From contig NBIV01000022.1 of NCBI GenBank assembly GCA_003194525.1, forward strand, positions 434,001-498,000: a DNA stretch of 64,000 nt, given 5' to 3'. The stretch is from Gracilariopsis chorda (Eukaryota > Rhodophyta > Florideophyceae > Gracilariales > Gracilariaceae). The position numbers and the translations under genes are program-made. Numbering within the stretch: the stretch's first letter is position 1; each line of letters starts with the position of its first letter. A model generated the notes under the pieces. That model saw only the letters and a program-made list of their open reading frames with translations. It was not told the origin of the DNA and ran no database searches. Below, piece after piece: positions 39,133 to 52,284 of this stretch.

Positions 39133-40021
39133 GGCGAAGTTCGGCGTTTGCTATCGTTGGGCTGCAAGTGAGTGGGAAAGCGGGGGGGGCTGTTTGCAAG
39201 GTGGCGTTGGACGGGCGGCAATGTAGGGCAGGTGCTGGGGGGTGGCGTCGGGGGGGGGAGGGGACGTTCAGTCGGTTTGTTCAACGTATGTATGAAGGGT
39301 AGGGAATGTGGCGCGCCGCGAGCTGGCGCAGCAGAGCGGCAACGCGCGCAAAGCGGAGCAGATACGGTAAGATAGCGCATTACAGCCGAAAGCGCCAGCC
39401 GCCGGCGGTCACAGCACGTCGGAGCCGCTCCGTGGCCCCTTGCGAGGATAAAGGGTTATCTACTGTGGGTAAGTTAGTTCAAGAGGCACGCTTCTTGTAG
39501 TTATACTGTACGCTCTCATAAAACGCCCATCTTACGCAGAAGGAGCATTTCAGCCAGTGCCGGCCGGCACTCCTGCCGCTGCGCCAAAGTGCACGCGCCA
39601 ACTCCCCGCGCGCCCATCATGCCGCCCGCTCACCGCCCGCGCGCCGCGCTTTCAATATCGAACCGAACGCGTGTACACGTGGCATCCCCACCACATGCGC
39701 GTTGCATGCGTCACGTACAGCACCCCACCCCGCATTACAGCTGCTCCACAGAAACCGCAGTCGACCACTCCTTACAGCGGCACGTGCACCCCCCCCCCGT
39801 CCGCACGAGCATCGCGCACGTCCCATCTCGCGCATGCCGCACCGTACAACTTTACGTCATGCGCGCCAGCACCCCGTCCCACAAGTTGCCGCCTTCACAC
39901 GAATCTTAAAAAGGTGTTTGCGCACAGCGCCCACCTTCTTCCGTCATCCCCGTCGTCAAGACGCACACACCGTACGTTCATAAACAAAAAAACAAAGAAG
40001 CAACCGCCCATCAGTCGCACA
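39133..40021. promoter_or_regulatory. Divergent GC-rich promoter region
   Basis: 889 bp with high CpG and no TATA box except a weak CTTAAAAAGG near 39904. A pyrimidine-rich and then A-rich leader precedes the ATG at 40022. Open frames through it are composition artefacts. Confidence 0.4.
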
Positions 40022-40873
40022 ATGCAACTCGAAGATACTGAATTCGGCGTTTATGATGACGACTTTGCTGAAGCCTCAATCGAGGCTATTTCGTTGGCGG
40101 CGTTGAGACCGGCTCCGCAGCCCGACCTGTCGCTGGACCATGCGTTTCCACCAAACCCTCCTCGTCGCATTCACTCCGCCCTGGCCGCTTGCCGACCGCC
40201 ACAAACTCCAGCGCTTGCCAGACTCCCTCATCATCCGCACCCATCGCTGTGGCATCATCACGTTCTCGCCCTTCCGCACAACGCCATTCGCGCCGAACTG
40301 GTTGACTTGTGCGCGCTGTTGCACGCCGTGTCGCCTCGAACCGCCCCTTTACTCACCGATTGGCACATTCCCTTCGATGACTTCCTCGCTCGCTACTTTC
40401 AGTTTGAGAAGGACGCCCTCATTCCATGGGTGTATGCATCGCATTCGGATACATTGCCAGATCGCTCTGCTCTTGAAAAACGCGCCGCTTTGATCACGCA
40501 GGCGAGGAATGAGTTGTCACAATCGGTATCTCTCATGCGAACCATGTCGTTTGCAAACGTCATACCACTATTGGTTCGAGCGTCTCGAGAACTCACCGAC
40601 GCTGTGCTCTCGTATTTCGACGTGCAGGACAGGAATTTCCCAAGTGTCATACGATCTTTTCGCACCAGAGAAGATGCTTGTAACGTGGAACGACTCATGG
40701 CCAGACGAATGGACGTCGGCATCTTGCTGCGGTGGATTGCGTCCAGAACGCAACGCGCACAGCTGCGCACTAGATTGCTTTCCGCAAAGGGTTGGATTTC
40801 ATGGCTTCGAAAAGGAAACAAAACGCTTGTTGACCATCTCAGTATTGTTCACGCTATCGTAGACGAGCAATGA
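40022..40873 (+). CDS. Hemerythrin/HHE-like protein (tentative)
   Basis: 283 residues from the ATG at 40022, single exon. The acidic start MQLEDTEFGVYDDDF is followed by a Pro-rich segment. Then HHHVLALPHNAIRAELVDLCALL and FDDFLARYFQFEKDALIPWV suggest two helices of an HHE four-helix bundle (H near HNAIR, E in FEKD). The C-terminal 100 residues are helical and basic with FPSVIRSFRTREDACNVERLMARRM. The His/Glu pattern is incomplete by eye, so iron binding is not established. No targeting signal seen. Confidence 0.45.
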   Translation: MQLEDTEFGVYDDDFAEASIEAISLAALRPAPQPDLSLDHAFPPNPPRRIHSALAACRPPQTPALARLPHHPHPSLWHHHVLALPHNAIRAELVDLCALLHAVSPRTAPLLTDWHIPFDDFLARYFQFEKDALIPWVYASHSDTLPDRSALEKRAALITQARNELSQSVSLMRTMSFANVIPLLVRASRELTDAVLSYFDVQDRNFPSVIRSFRTREDACNVERLMARRMDVGILLRWIASRTQRAQLRTRLLSAKGWISWLRKGNKTLVDHLSIVHAIVDEQ

Positions 40874-42464
40874 GCATCGCTTTTTTGTTTTGTTGCACAC
40901 AAACTGTTTTATATCTCTCTCTTTGCTAGTCGTTTTCTGTTGCTTCCCGTGTTTTGCTTCGCTTTGCGAACGTGTCGCCTTCAGGGAGCGCACTTTGCTC
41001 CCGCGCTTCAAACATTAACATTTGTTTCTTTCTTCCCCCCGGTCGTTTTCTATGCGCCTACAAAGTTCACACGAAGGTAGTGCACGCGTCGCGCACAATA
41101 CTCACCGCATGCATATGTGCGATACGACCAACGGCATCAACACGCCAATGGAAAACGACCGCCGAGTGCGCACCAAACGCAATCATTTCGTTCCGCGAGC
41201 TCAAACGCGCGTGGCGCGCAATCGAACCGAAGCGATTGGCTATCAAGGCTACCGCCAGCACGCGCCCCTCGCAGACGCAGTCTCGAGAGCGGCTACAGGT
41301 GCTATCCCTGACGTGCTAAGATGCACAGTGCGGTTTACCGATAGCAGCTAAGGGCTACCGCCGTGTTTTCTCCCTTTTTCGTAGATACGTAGCAAGTGTC
41401 GCCACGAGGCATCGCCACGAAGCATCGCCACGCATTTGGCCGCACCTCGTTTTGCGCCATGGTCGGGCCACTTCGCTTGTGCTCGGGCACAAGCCTTGTA
41501 GCTATCGTTATCATCACTCTCCAACCTCTTTTGAGCTATTTTGGGCGGCGCGCTGCCAGCTGGCCGTGCTTTCAAGTGTTCACCCAGTGGTAGTAGTTGA
41601 CGCAATACACTTTTTTGGCCACTTTGGGGTCCGAACGCGCACTACCGCCGTACCGAAGGCTGCGTCTGCTAACCTTTCACACGGTTTACGTTTCATCTAC
41701 TCTTGGTGATCTCGGCAGGAGATCCTCCAAAAGTTGCCTCGTCTTGAAAACAGCACCCGCTGTTTGCACACTAGCTACATCAGTACGTTTTGTTCCACTG
41801 TGCAGGTGCAACTTTCAAATGCTTAATCGTCTGCAGCTCGTCTGGAAGCAATGCCACCGCCAACCGGTGCACTGCTAGCTAGAGCCTACCGTTGTTGTTG
41901 ATATATCGATATTCTTCCAAAGGCGCGAAAACGGACCGCGTGACGGGTGAGCATTTCCGGAACCAATGGCATGAAAGAAAAGTGGGCCGACGTCACACAC
42001 GGGTAACGTACTGGCTTATCCAATCATACACCCGAAGCATGCCACAGCTCTCTCTTTGTCATCTCTCCGCAATCCACAGTTGCATGTGTAACAGCCTGTC
42101 CTATTAGGCAGTCCTATCACTAAAATGGCGTACTACTCAGACGTTGCTCCGTGAGCCCGGCGCTGCTCGCGCTGCTCGCGCTGCTGACGGAAGATACTTC
42201 GAGCATTGACTTAACTATACAACAAACTGGGCCGGGACCGAGCCGGCCCGATGAAGAGAAGGGAAGAAGCGCATAGAGATTCCATCGCTCCTCGTTCGCC
42301 TGTCGGTGCGCCTGAGACAAAATTCTTCCGGCCCAGCCATCTCCAACTCTACCCTACTTGTGGGCCCAAATCCAACGCTCTCAAATTCGCTTGCTCCCAG
42401 CAACCCGTCAATGTTTGACCCGTAAGGAGACTTAAAAGAGTATAGGAAAGATGCTACGCAATGG
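40874..42464. other. Intergenic region
   Basis: 1.6 kb. Short open frames on both strands have no family features. There is a short GCTCGCGCTGCTCGCGCTGCTG repeat near 42165. The 3' part may include decayed LTR sequence of the following Copia element, but no repeat partner was found. Confidence 0.4.
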
Positions 42465-44559
42465 ATGAACACCATTCAAACCGCTGCAAATCTTGGAGAA
42501 GACAAAATCTACAAAACCGTGTACGCTACAATTGGTCGCCAATTATACCACTGCGGTTTTTCCAGAGAGCAGAAACTAGTTTTTGATGGAGCACAAAATA
42601 GTAAGCTCATCGATTACAAATTAGATGTTCAACTTCAGGCAGTTTAAGAAATCATTCAGTTACTTACTGTTGACCCTCTTATTCCAGTATTAACTCGCCT
42701 TGTCATCTCTTTCACTCAGATCAAGCAGTTGAAACGTTGCATTGATGAAGATGTGAAGGCTTTCGTCGCTCTTTTCCAAAGCGTGGCCGCTGATCATTTG
42801 ATGCACGTGGTTGTCGCAACTTCAGCTCAGGTTAGCGAGGTATTGGCAATTGCAGATCTCAATAATGCCATGCTGAGCGAATAAAAATTGAAGAAGGCGA
42901 TACTACCGTTGTTTGCTTCAGTACTTCAGCTGAGTCTCGCAAGCAGAGACAAGCTTATCGTGAACTATCAATTAATTTATCCTTCAACGCATTGTGCTCT
43001 GCTTCAACTATTTGATAAGCTATCCGATCATGTGCAAAATGACAAAAATGTACTACAGCCAACTGAAAACGCTGATACCGTTCGTCGCAAAGCTACTGAC
43101 ATGGCACAAGGATAAATGCAACTCCTCGACTCAAACGAGGCGCACATCGATCACCTTAGAACCAGAAGCAATGAAACATATACTAATGACAATATGTTCT
43201 TCACAACTCCTCGAAGTCGCTTGAATCTCGATGATGCAGTCACGATGATAAAACATCTCGCTTTTACTTCGAAGAAAATGGAAAAAGCAGTACACCAAGA
43301 ACAACATCGAAAACATTTCCACTCAGCACGTCGAAAATCTGGTTCAGAACCGTATCCTAAGAGCTCTAGCTACCTTTAAAACTCATTCTGATATCCTTTT
43401 TTCTGCCTCGTCTCGCAGACCATCGGAACCGAGTTCTCGTAATCTCTTGTCAAAAGATAAACAAGGTCCAAACATGAAGCACAGAGCGGACACCAAAGAT
43501 ACGTTCTGTTACGATTGTGGGATGAGGAACCACATCAAAGGCGATCAGCAATGCAAGGAACCAAATTTCCAAACCAAAAGACTTCAAAAGGAAAAAGAAC
43601 CCCGAATAAAACCACATGACACCAACAACCAGCCTTCTGGTCAGAGCTCCATCCTCTCTGAACGCATACATCTTTAACTGCGGGGGACGGAGCCAATTTG
43701 GACATCAAAACTTTTCGTGGGATCCAAACCCCATTATCGACGCTTGTTCCTCAAAACGTGTTGGTGGACTCGACTCTACTGCCCAGCTTTGCCTGTCAGT
43801 AGGGTTAGACATTGTTCTAGAACAGCTAGACTGCTCGCCCTTCTTCCATTGTTTTGGAAACGACTGCGTAGATGCTAAACCAACGTTCGCCAAGTGGACT
43901 TAACAGCAGCGATGAGAGTGAAACATCGTTTTCCATCCGTTTCTACGTCGTTGAAGGATCCTGCTCCTTGCTCATTGGACTTGAAGTTGTTTCACAATGC
44001 GACATTCTCTGCAAACAAAACCAGATCAAAGCCCCAACAAGAACTGTTTCAAACTCTGTCCCGGTTTCTCTACCAACTTACCACACTAGACATGAACTGA
44101 ATAAACAAATGCATATCCTCCTCTTTCCTTCTCACAAAACTTCCGTAAGTTCAATTTTGGCTCAATCCAAGACAAGACGTTGTGCCAAGAACTTCATCGA
44201 AAACGATGAACGAATCACGAAGCGTTTCCACCTCTACACACACTTCAATCCTAGGGACATGAAAAGAGTCTGTAGCCGTGCAGGAGTACTAACCAGAACC
44301 TTGGAATCACTGCTAAGTGGCTTACTCTTCTTGCAAGACCTGTGCCTCGACAGGGAGGCCACTCGCATCTCGCAAGGTTTCTTTTTCTCGGTTGTTGAAA
44401 GAGTTCAACGAACATGTGCAGTTGGATTTCATGTTCATCGCATAACTTGGAAACCATCCCATTCTACACATGAAGGACGATGCAACGGGCTTTTCTGCAG
44501 CAACCTTGTGCCTCTCTCGCACAATGAAGGAAGCGTTGTAGTGCTTCAATACCCACTGG

Positions 44560-45306
44560 ATTAGTATCAACGGACCACCCGTTGAACTATGAGCAGACCC
44601 CGAGTTCTTCAAGGACGAATTCTTGACCATGTGTGCCTCACACAACATCCAGTACAAATATCGGCCTGCACGACGCCACAACAAGCTATGCATTGCAGAA
44701 TCATCTCATGAAGCTATTCAATATTGTTCTAAAAGGCTCATTAAGGAAAAAGGCTTCGCTGCCGCTAACGGTTTTCTAGTTCACTCTGATCAAGAGATAG
44801 TCGCTCGAGCCGTCTTTCTCAAGAACAGTCTCATAGGCTCTAGATTTACCTCAAGTTTTGAACTTGCGCGTGGATATCGTCCCGCATTGTCAGAAATCGA
44901 TCAGACCCCTGTCAGTAAGCAGCTTCTCTCTGTATATTATAAGAAAACTGCTCGCCATGCTCTTCACCGCTTCATTCGTTCGAAGAATTTGAACTGCCTC
45001 GACGAAACTCTCCTTAAGCCTAGCACCCCTGTGCACTTCTTGAAAAAGTGCATTAAGCGGGGAAAATGGTATTACGGATTTGTGAAGGAAGTGAATAAAC
45101 ACTATGTTATCGCATCCACGACAAAGAATCTCAAGGAATACAGTCTGAAGATGGCGTACGAAGACTTGCGCCTCCAACCCAAGTCAAACCTACTTCGCGA
45201 GGTGGAAGAAATAGAACTTGGATGGAATGGACTTCTCCTTGAAAAGGCCACAAAACGAACCCCAGAAAGTCCAATGTCAACACCGGTTCACAACACAACG
45301 AATTAG
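44560..45306 (+). pseudogene. Copia integrase C-terminal part
   Basis: Open for ~230 codons. PEFFKDEFLTMCASHNIQYKYRP resembles the second catalytic Asp region, and HNKLCIAESSHEAI the Glu region. KSNLLREVEEIELG follows at the C-terminal end. The longest clean part of this element. The catalytic residues are inferred by pattern only. Confidence 0.55.
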
Positions 45307-45725
45307 TGACAGTGTCAGATGACCTACCAAGTCTGTTTCCATTCGATACCGATATCAACCAATCCGACTTTGCTGATTGGAGTGATCACCCTTCTAGTGT
45401 TGCTTATCTTGCTCAAAGCACATTGGTCACACCATTCAACCACCCGTCAAGGGAAATCGGTGAACACGCCTCGGTCAAGAGCACCGTGCCTTAATCCGCG
45501 ATCCTGGCTTCCGCAAAGCATACAATTGCTCCGAAGCTCTTATCAATGTCTCGGTAAGGAGCCTTTTTCGGAGCATAAACTTTAATATGCCTCACGTTGG
45601 TTACTAGATGAGACTATTAAAAGGAAAAGAAGTCATATGCCTAGCGGAAGGCCTATGTACCCATTTTTTTGGAGCAATATCCCTAGGCTGGAAATCCTCC
45701 AAAAGTGTTTGCAGCCTTGCTCTCT

Positions 45726-46545
45726 TGTGAGGTAGGCTCAGCGACAGAGCCCTCCGTACCACAAAGTGTTCGGGTGTAAAACCAAGGTGGCTTCCGGCTA
45801 TACCGATGGAGGAGATACCTATAATCTAGTTACCAGCTGGTCAAAGTACTGCACAGGTACTTTTGGGCGATGTTCCGGTCCACGGAAAATCCAGAAAGGG
45901 AAAAGGGAACAAGCGAAGATACCGAAAGGGAAGTTACAACCCAGTGGGTCGTGCGGAAGGCCGAAGGAGACCCGAGGGGGGGCGGTTTTGCTTGTTCAGC
46001 CAGCACGGCAAAACTCAATACTGAGTCAAACGGTTATCCGTTCCCACAATAGAAAGTAACCAAAACGGTAAAAACGGTGAACACTGGGCAAACCCACGGG
46101 CTAAGGCAGATCAGCGGTCCTTGGTGATACTGTGCGGGTGAGTATAACGAGACCGAAGGCTGTGAAACCCAAGCAGGAGTTAGTCACTTTGTGCAGGCGA
46201 TAAACTCAGAGGCGGGTCACAACTTGTCTTTACTTCAGTGTGAAACGGCAAGACCGTCCTCCCTTAAGTACTACTGGGTCACAATAAATTAAGAATACTA
46301 CTACTGTAGTGTGCCACACTTGTGGTTCACACTCTTGTGTCACTGGGCAGCACTGCCGACCACAGCGCAACATGACACATGTGAATCATGCCAACCATTA
46401 ATAACATCTGTATGCTTACCACGCGTCCATCTGTTCTACACACCACAGAAATCACCCACGAAGGTTCCGAAAATATCAATTAAAATTCATATCGAATTTC
46501 ACCCAATGTTTCCGAGGGTCCATTCATACCTGAGTTGAACCAATG
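45726..46545 (+). mobile_element. ~0.8-kb non-coding insertion, element C
   Basis: Splits the Copia RT between LEILQKCLQP and the resumed frame near 46580. The head TGTGAGGTAGGCTCAGCGAC, then CGGGTGTAAAACC (B-box-like at 45773-45783), aligns with elements A and B. An AATAAATTAAGAATA stretch follows near 46283, at a position like that in A. The end is approximate. Confidence 0.5.
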
Positions 46546-48102
46546 CCACGTCGGTGTTGAATCATTTATGATACACATCGCCTAGAGGGTATGCGCGCAC
46601 GCATTGCTCTCCAATTTCCGTACGCTCTCTCCCTCGTAATGCCAACTTGATTTCATAACACCACTTCTTCGTAATCAAGCATGATGGGGAAAGCAACCAG
46701 TTCAAAATGAAATGCCGTCTCGTTCCTCATGGTAACAAAGACAAGCAGAAGCACGATTTGCGCTCTGATTCGTCAAGAGCCCCGTTTCTTACTCTTACAT
46801 TGCTTCTATCCCTTGCGATTCTGTTTCACTTCACCATCGCTGCCCTTGATGTAAAATCCGCATATCTTTAAGCTGGAAAACTGAATAGGGACATTTACAT
46901 GAAACCTCCACGATCATGGACGACGTTTGTCGATGAGGTATGGAAACTACTAGCCCCAGCCTACGGCCTCGTAGATTCAGGCTGGCTTTGGCAACTATTT
47001 GTCGAAAACTGCCTCTTTGAGCAAGGATTCCTCGATCTTCCTGGTGTTCCTCAGTTCTTTCTTCTGTGTAGGGGAAGTAAGCTCACGCTTATTCTTGCCA
47101 AAGTTGTCGACGACATGATCTTTGCTGGAAAGCCTGAAGCTCTCCAACAATTCCAGAAGTCCATATTTGCGAAGTGTGATGTTGGAAGATTCAGCTCTGA
47201 GTCAGACATCGTGTTCAACCGTCCTTTCATTCGACCACACCCGGACCTCTCCGTCTCCATCTACATGGATGAATTTCTGCGTTCAATTAGTCGTATTGCT
47301 CTCACCCATTCGCGCAAGAAGCAAAACGTCGAACCTTACACGCCACAGAAAATCAGGGAATGTCAGAGACTTACACGCAAACTGAATGTCCTGGGACACG
47401 GCATACTGTTGCAAAGTTTTTTTTGCTGCTAGCAAGATGCAGCAAGATGTTTCAAAACTCAGATTGTCAAATATTCGCCAACTTAACGCTGCCCTGCCAC
47501 ACAGTTGTTCTTTAAAACCTCACCTCTGCTTCCAATCTCCGCAAGAACCACTTTCAAACCAATCGGAGGTACTCAACGTACTCAGCTTGATTGGTGCAGC
47601 CTCTGGAACTTCTTCGTATGGACAAACGGGTTCACTAACTGGTTTAATATTCGAATCGAAGAATGGCATCGTTTACCAACACATAGATTGGCATAGCTCA
47701 AACCAAAACCGTGTTTCATTCCCATCGGCTGGCGCAGAAAGTCTGGCTGCTGCGGGCACAGCTGATCAGACAATCCACATTTCTGAAACCCTTGCTTACA
47801 TTATATCAGTGAATGGCGATCGACCATGCCCTGTTTTCACACTTCTGGTTGACTCAAATGGTCTTTTTACCACCATCTGAACTATCCACGAGCAGAATGA
47901 CTTTCGATTGAGACCCACGGTGGCTCGAATACGTCATTTCTTTTAATCAAACGAGATCAACAAGTTGATTTGGATTCCGGGACCTTTGAACCTAGCTGAC
48001 GCATTGGCAAAGATCAACCCTCACGCCTTCAAGTACTTAAACCAATCGATGACGGAGGGATCCATTCCGGAATCATTGGAAGAGGTTCTCTATGCTTCCT
48101 AA

Positions 48103-49858
48103 ATGTGAAGTGAGGTTGTCTCTTACTCAAGTTCTATCAAAAGCTTCTAGCTCTCTTTCGAGTTCGCTTTGACGAGCCATTCCTAATCTTCCAGTGCGAG
48201 ACCACTCGCTCCACTATCATGCGTATCTCGAGTACCTTCTCGAAATTCTTGGTATCTCCCACACAGCATCTTAGCGATTCTTCGCTCAGCTTAAGTGGAT
48301 ACTGTTCGATAGCATCCAAGATCTGTCTCACTGTTGCGTCAACACAGACAACGTGATGTACAATCTTTCCTCGCAGTTGAGCAAGGAACGCTCCGTCAGT
48401 TTGGTCCAACAACCAACCAATCCTGTCCATCTACCGCTTTTTGCTGACGAATACCCTGTTAGCGCCACCCTTTTCGCGTTGTCTTTGAACCATTTGCTTG
48501 AACTATTGAATGAAATCATGACCGGAATCTTTCGGTTGAGCATCACCTCTCGAGCGGATTCGTGACCAATTGTCTTTACAATTCAATTAACCAATGATGC
48601 CTGCAAGCATAGTTCCGTTGTTTGGCAAATCTTCATATTCTCCTCCTTCAGTGCGAACCTTTTCGATTGCTCAGTCACACGTTGCGCTCCCCAACTAGAG
48701 ACCCGAACTGGCACAAATGGATTTCGGACGCAATAGTAGTCCACGCATTGTACTGCATCCACACAATTGGTAGGATATAGTGTGGTGGAGTACGTGCAGC
48801 AATCTGCCTCGGTACGCTTCCACTCCAAATAACCTGATGGGTCAACAAATTTACCAGTCCAACCCCACCAAGGGTATACAAGTTTACGTCATGCTAACCA
48901 TAACGCAGTTCATCGTGCTTTCTCCCATTGTATCGGGGACCAACTACTCTTTGCACGCCGACTGACGTTCGCAGCACCGTACTGTGAGCGATAAACATAA
49001 CCGTTTCAACACTCCACTCTTCCGCTTTGATTTGATTTGATCCTGTTCATACAATCCCATGCGCAGCCCCAGATCATGGCGCAAATATTTGCCTGGCCAC
49101 TCGAAGCACCACTGTGTTATAGCACTACCTGCAATTTTCTTCATTTTAGCTCTTCTGACTAAGCAATGGTCGCCACATATATGCTCCAGCATGTACCTTT
49201 CACGTCCGTTGCAGTCTTGTCATGCAATCCTAATTACTTCTTCCATGACCCATTTCCCGTCCGAAGCTCCTGTACACGTACGTCTCGACAGGTTACTATC
49301 GTGGTTTTCATACAGCACCACTCTTCTGTAATCTCTGGTAACTTTTGCCATGAACATTAGAACACTTCTCGGCTCTTCAAGTACGCAGTGTCGCGCATAC
49401 TCCCAGCCATTCCGTATCTGTATCATGCGCTTCATTCTCACTCTGCTGCGTCGTATCGCTCTGAAGTCTCTCGTACTTCTGTTTTGTCGTAGTCGCCCTG
49501 CTTCGGGGCGCCGCGCTCGCTTCGCTTTGGTGTACACGACAAGTTGCACAGCAACACCTCCAAGCCCCTTCTAGTTACTCAACTAGTGGGCTATTCACTG
49601 GCGTCACTACCACAGCCGAATGCAGACGAAAGAAGAACAACAACCAATCATACCCCAACAAAAACAGCTCTGACAATAACATAACAAAGGGGTAGGACGT
49701 AATAACAATCGAGCTTGGGACTCTAACAATTTTTCCAACGCCCACAACTAAGGGCGAACAAACGCTACCCGCATCCATGGTGACAGAAGTAGGAGCCACC
49801 ACCGCGATTTCATATCATTAGCTAATGCCAGTCTCCACTACGAAAACATAACCCCAAC
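48103..49858 (-). pseudogene. Unassigned broken coding region, minus strand
   Basis: Several adjacent minus-strand frames (49549-49220, 49192-48944, 48881-48675, 48828-48583, 48546-48328, 48430-48137) have protein-like sequence such as TRDYRRVVLYENHD, HYILPIVWMQYNAWTT and LAQLRGKIVHHVVCVDATVRQIL. Frames switch mid-way, for example at about 48430, as in a gene broken by indels. The family is not recognised. Between a Copia relic and a Helitron helicase relic it is most likely a transposon gene. Confidence 0.35.
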
Positions 49859-49859
49859 A

Positions 49860-51110
49860 TTGCTAGACTGTGTGGCTAGTCATCTTTTCATCAACAAAGA
49901 TTCGCAAAGTAGAGAGCGTCGGACACTTTCCAAGTACGGACCACGATCACACAGAGCAGAACTAATCCGGAAGTCTGTTTTGCTGGTAATTAATGAGGCA
50001 TTCATGTGCCCGAAAATGCTCTTCGAGATTGTTAACACCGTACTGAAGGACTTAAGAAACTCTACGAAAGACTCGGGAGGCATGATCGTAGTTATAGCTG
50101 GCGACTATATGCAACTGCTTCCATTGGTTCCAAGAAGGAGACCAGTATCCGAAAGGGATGGGCCAACTCGTATTATTCCAGTGAGTCTCCTACGGGAGCT
50201 TACATGGTACTCTTGCGAGCTTTGGGACAAAAGAGTCAAAGTTCTCCGCCTTACAGAACAGGTTCGTCAACAAGATGATCCATTTATTGCCAAAGGTTTC
50301 TTCAGGCTTGGTCGTGGGAAGTTTCCAGCATCTGCAATGCTTCCACTCATGTCTACATCAGATGCACACGAAGAATAGAAGTTGCTGTGATATTGGTTTA
50401 CACGAGGGAAAAGGAAGATGTCAAGCTCAACTGATTGATTGTTGCGCCAACAAATCAAATAGTTGAGGAACATAACCAGAACGCATTGGAGTAGTTCGCA
50501 GGAACGATGTTTGACTTGAATTCTGCAACGACCATCGTTCCCAATCGAAGGCCAAACGGTGAAAACTTTCACAAAAATAGTATCATTGGGCCTGAACTGA
50601 CGTATGATAACCCTCCAACTAAAGTCCCGCACCATCATTTGAATTTGAAGTTGGGTGTTCCTGTTATAGTGATTCGAAATTTATTTCATCCGCAGTTGCT
50701 GAAGGGAAAGATGTTTATAGTTGCCGGCATTTTTCGCAGGGTGATTCGACTTTTGGGCATTGATGAACATTGGAAACTTAGCAAAGCGTTTTACTCCACC
50801 ACACTGACTTTGTCTTTGAGTTTGCGGATGTGAATATGAAACGTCGACAGTTTCCCATCAGACTGGCATTAAAACCAACTGTGCACAAAGCGCAAGGACA
50901 AATGCTGAAAAAATGATAATTAACTTTCGAATAAACATTTTTTGGCGGGTTCAGGTTTATGTTGGACTTTCGGGTGTACGAACATCTGATGATTTGTTAC
51001 TGCTTCAAAGTGAAGAAAACACACCCTGAAATGCGCACGATTTCCATCCAATGTCGGCAAGCATCAAAAATCATGTTTTACAAGAAGCTGTATACTTTGT
51101 GTTGGGGCAT
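49860..51110 (+). pseudogene. Helitron/PIF1-type helicase C-terminal remnant
   Basis: First frame: VLLVINEAFMCPKMLFEIVN (Walker B with NEA in place of DEA), GGMIVVIAGDYMQLLPLVP (motif III, GD.xQ), VKVLRLTEQVR (motif IV). After stops and shifts: LNLKLGVPVIVIRNL, then FPIRLALKPTVHKAQGQ (the HKAQGQT motif VI region) at about 50850. Walker A lies upstream and is not visible. At least three breaks, so inactive. Confidence 0.8.
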
Positions 51111-51994
51111 CATTAAGTAGACATAGTTTAGTTTATGCGTAAACCAAAATTTGTGCGGATATCTTATACAAACTCTCGGTCGCGGCACGAAGCGTCGCCT
51201 GCGGCCAAAGGCCACTTATGCTTGTCTTCTCTGTCTCTATCTTAACACCTCCCCGTACTATAATGATTTGTTCATGTATGAGAGGGGTGTTGTTGTTTGA
51301 CGGGAGGCATTGCGCCAAAACCTCCCCTTGCCAGCCCTTCTCAGTGCATGCAAGTTCCACTTTGGTTCAATGCCTTCCCGCCAATTAAAAGCTTCCGCAG
51401 CAGCAGCAGAGCTCAACGCTGATTCGCTGCTGCCGTATGTTGACTGCTGCAGCTGCTGCTCAGTGGCTGGCAGTACACCACTGTTACCCACCCCACTGCA
51501 CAGTAGTGGGCACTGCAGTCATTATGGCAGTGCCAACCAGTTACAATCAACTATACCCTCCATCCACAACTGCAGTGCAAACCACTCACCAATGCGCAGG
51601 CGCTCAATTGCAGCTCTATTCCATATTCACTCTCGGCACCGCGGCTCTCATTGGTTTGCAGACCGTTTGCGAGCAATAGCGAGCAGAAACGGCTTGCAGA
51701 TCCCCCAAAGTGCCCGTAATTCAGGGGCGCGGAGCACCGCGCGCGGCCGAAGGCTTCTTCCTCTTGTCTAACATACGTAATTGATTGTACCACATCGACC
51801 TGGATTCCCCTTAAAAAATAAATAAAATGCACGATTTAGTTTTTTCAGCGCAAACTGCGCCAGTACCCAAAAGCGTGCTGCACGTTCATTTTTTGAAGCT
51901 TTTTTTGTGCGCCAACGTTTTGCGCCTATGATATTCAAACGTTTTGAACAACCAAAGCGTTTCATTCTCAGGTTTGTGACCGCTCAGGCTCCGG

Positions 51995-52111
51995 CCCTAC
52001 CATGCTTTCCTGCAGGCATGATGCAGACGTCGCAACTGCAGAAAGGAGTTGTAGGGCGTCCCTACCACTCTTTCCTGCAGGCAAGATGCAGACGTCAAAA
52101 CTGCAGGAAAG
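51995..52111. repeat. Tandem 52-bp direct repeat
   Basis: CCCTACCA...CTTTCCTGCAGGCA, then GATGCAGACGTC...ACTGCAG, occurs twice with a 13-base spacer. Inside, CTGCAG sites and CTTTCC/GGAAAG arms allow hairpins. Confidence 0.9.
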
Positions 52112-52208
52112 TGTGGTATGGCCGAATGTTACCCTTTTAATTACCCTTGTCTCAACACCCCACTCTTAACCATTTACATGCGTATGAGGGGGGCGTTCTT
52201 GACTGAAT

Positions 52209-52284
52209 GGAGGCGTTGCGCCACAAAACCGCTTTGCATGCCCCCGTACACGCATGTAAAACTCCCATTTGGCGCAACGCCTCC
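52209..52284. repeat. 14-bp perfect inverted repeat
   Basis: GGAGGCGTTGCGCC (52209-52222) and GGCGCAACGCCTCC (52271-52284). Outside and inside them TTTACATGCGTATGAGGGGG and its near inverse CCCCCGTACACGCATGTAAA give a second stem interleaved with the first. Confidence 0.9.

Larger units (their letters stand above)
42465..48102 (+). mobile_element. Decayed Copia-type retrotransposon, plus strand
   Basis: Gag-like helical pieces at 42465-43380, a possible zinc-knuckle piece (FCYDCGMRNHIKGDQQCK) at about 43495, and integrase-like sequence at about 44560-45306. RT pieces follow at 45600-45720 and 46780-47300 (DVKSAYL, PAYGLVDSGWLW, KVVDDMIFAG), then RNase H at 47550-48000 (AESLAAAGTADQ, LNLADALAKI). 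Many stops and shifts. No LTR pair was recognised. Confidence 0.8.

Noticed and set aside
39557-40021. In-frame N-terminal extension of the hemerythrin-like frame
   Set aside because: 155 residues of His/Pro/Arg/Thr-rich low complexity with no domain; the ATG at 40022 follows an A-rich leader and starts an ordinary acidic N-terminus.
41396-41430. Repeated GCATCGCCACG units as a possible CRISPR-like array
   Set aside because: Only two to three imperfect short repeats with no spacers, in eukaryotic DNA.
45766-46059. 97-codon frame inside element C
   Set aside because: Not conserved in elements A, B or D; basic composition from an A/G-rich body.
51310-51771. 153-codon plus-strand frame in the CTGCTG-rich repeat
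   Set aside because: Ala/Ser/His/Cys-rich translation of a hairpin-rich repeat; the related copy at 52.2 kb does not keep the frame.
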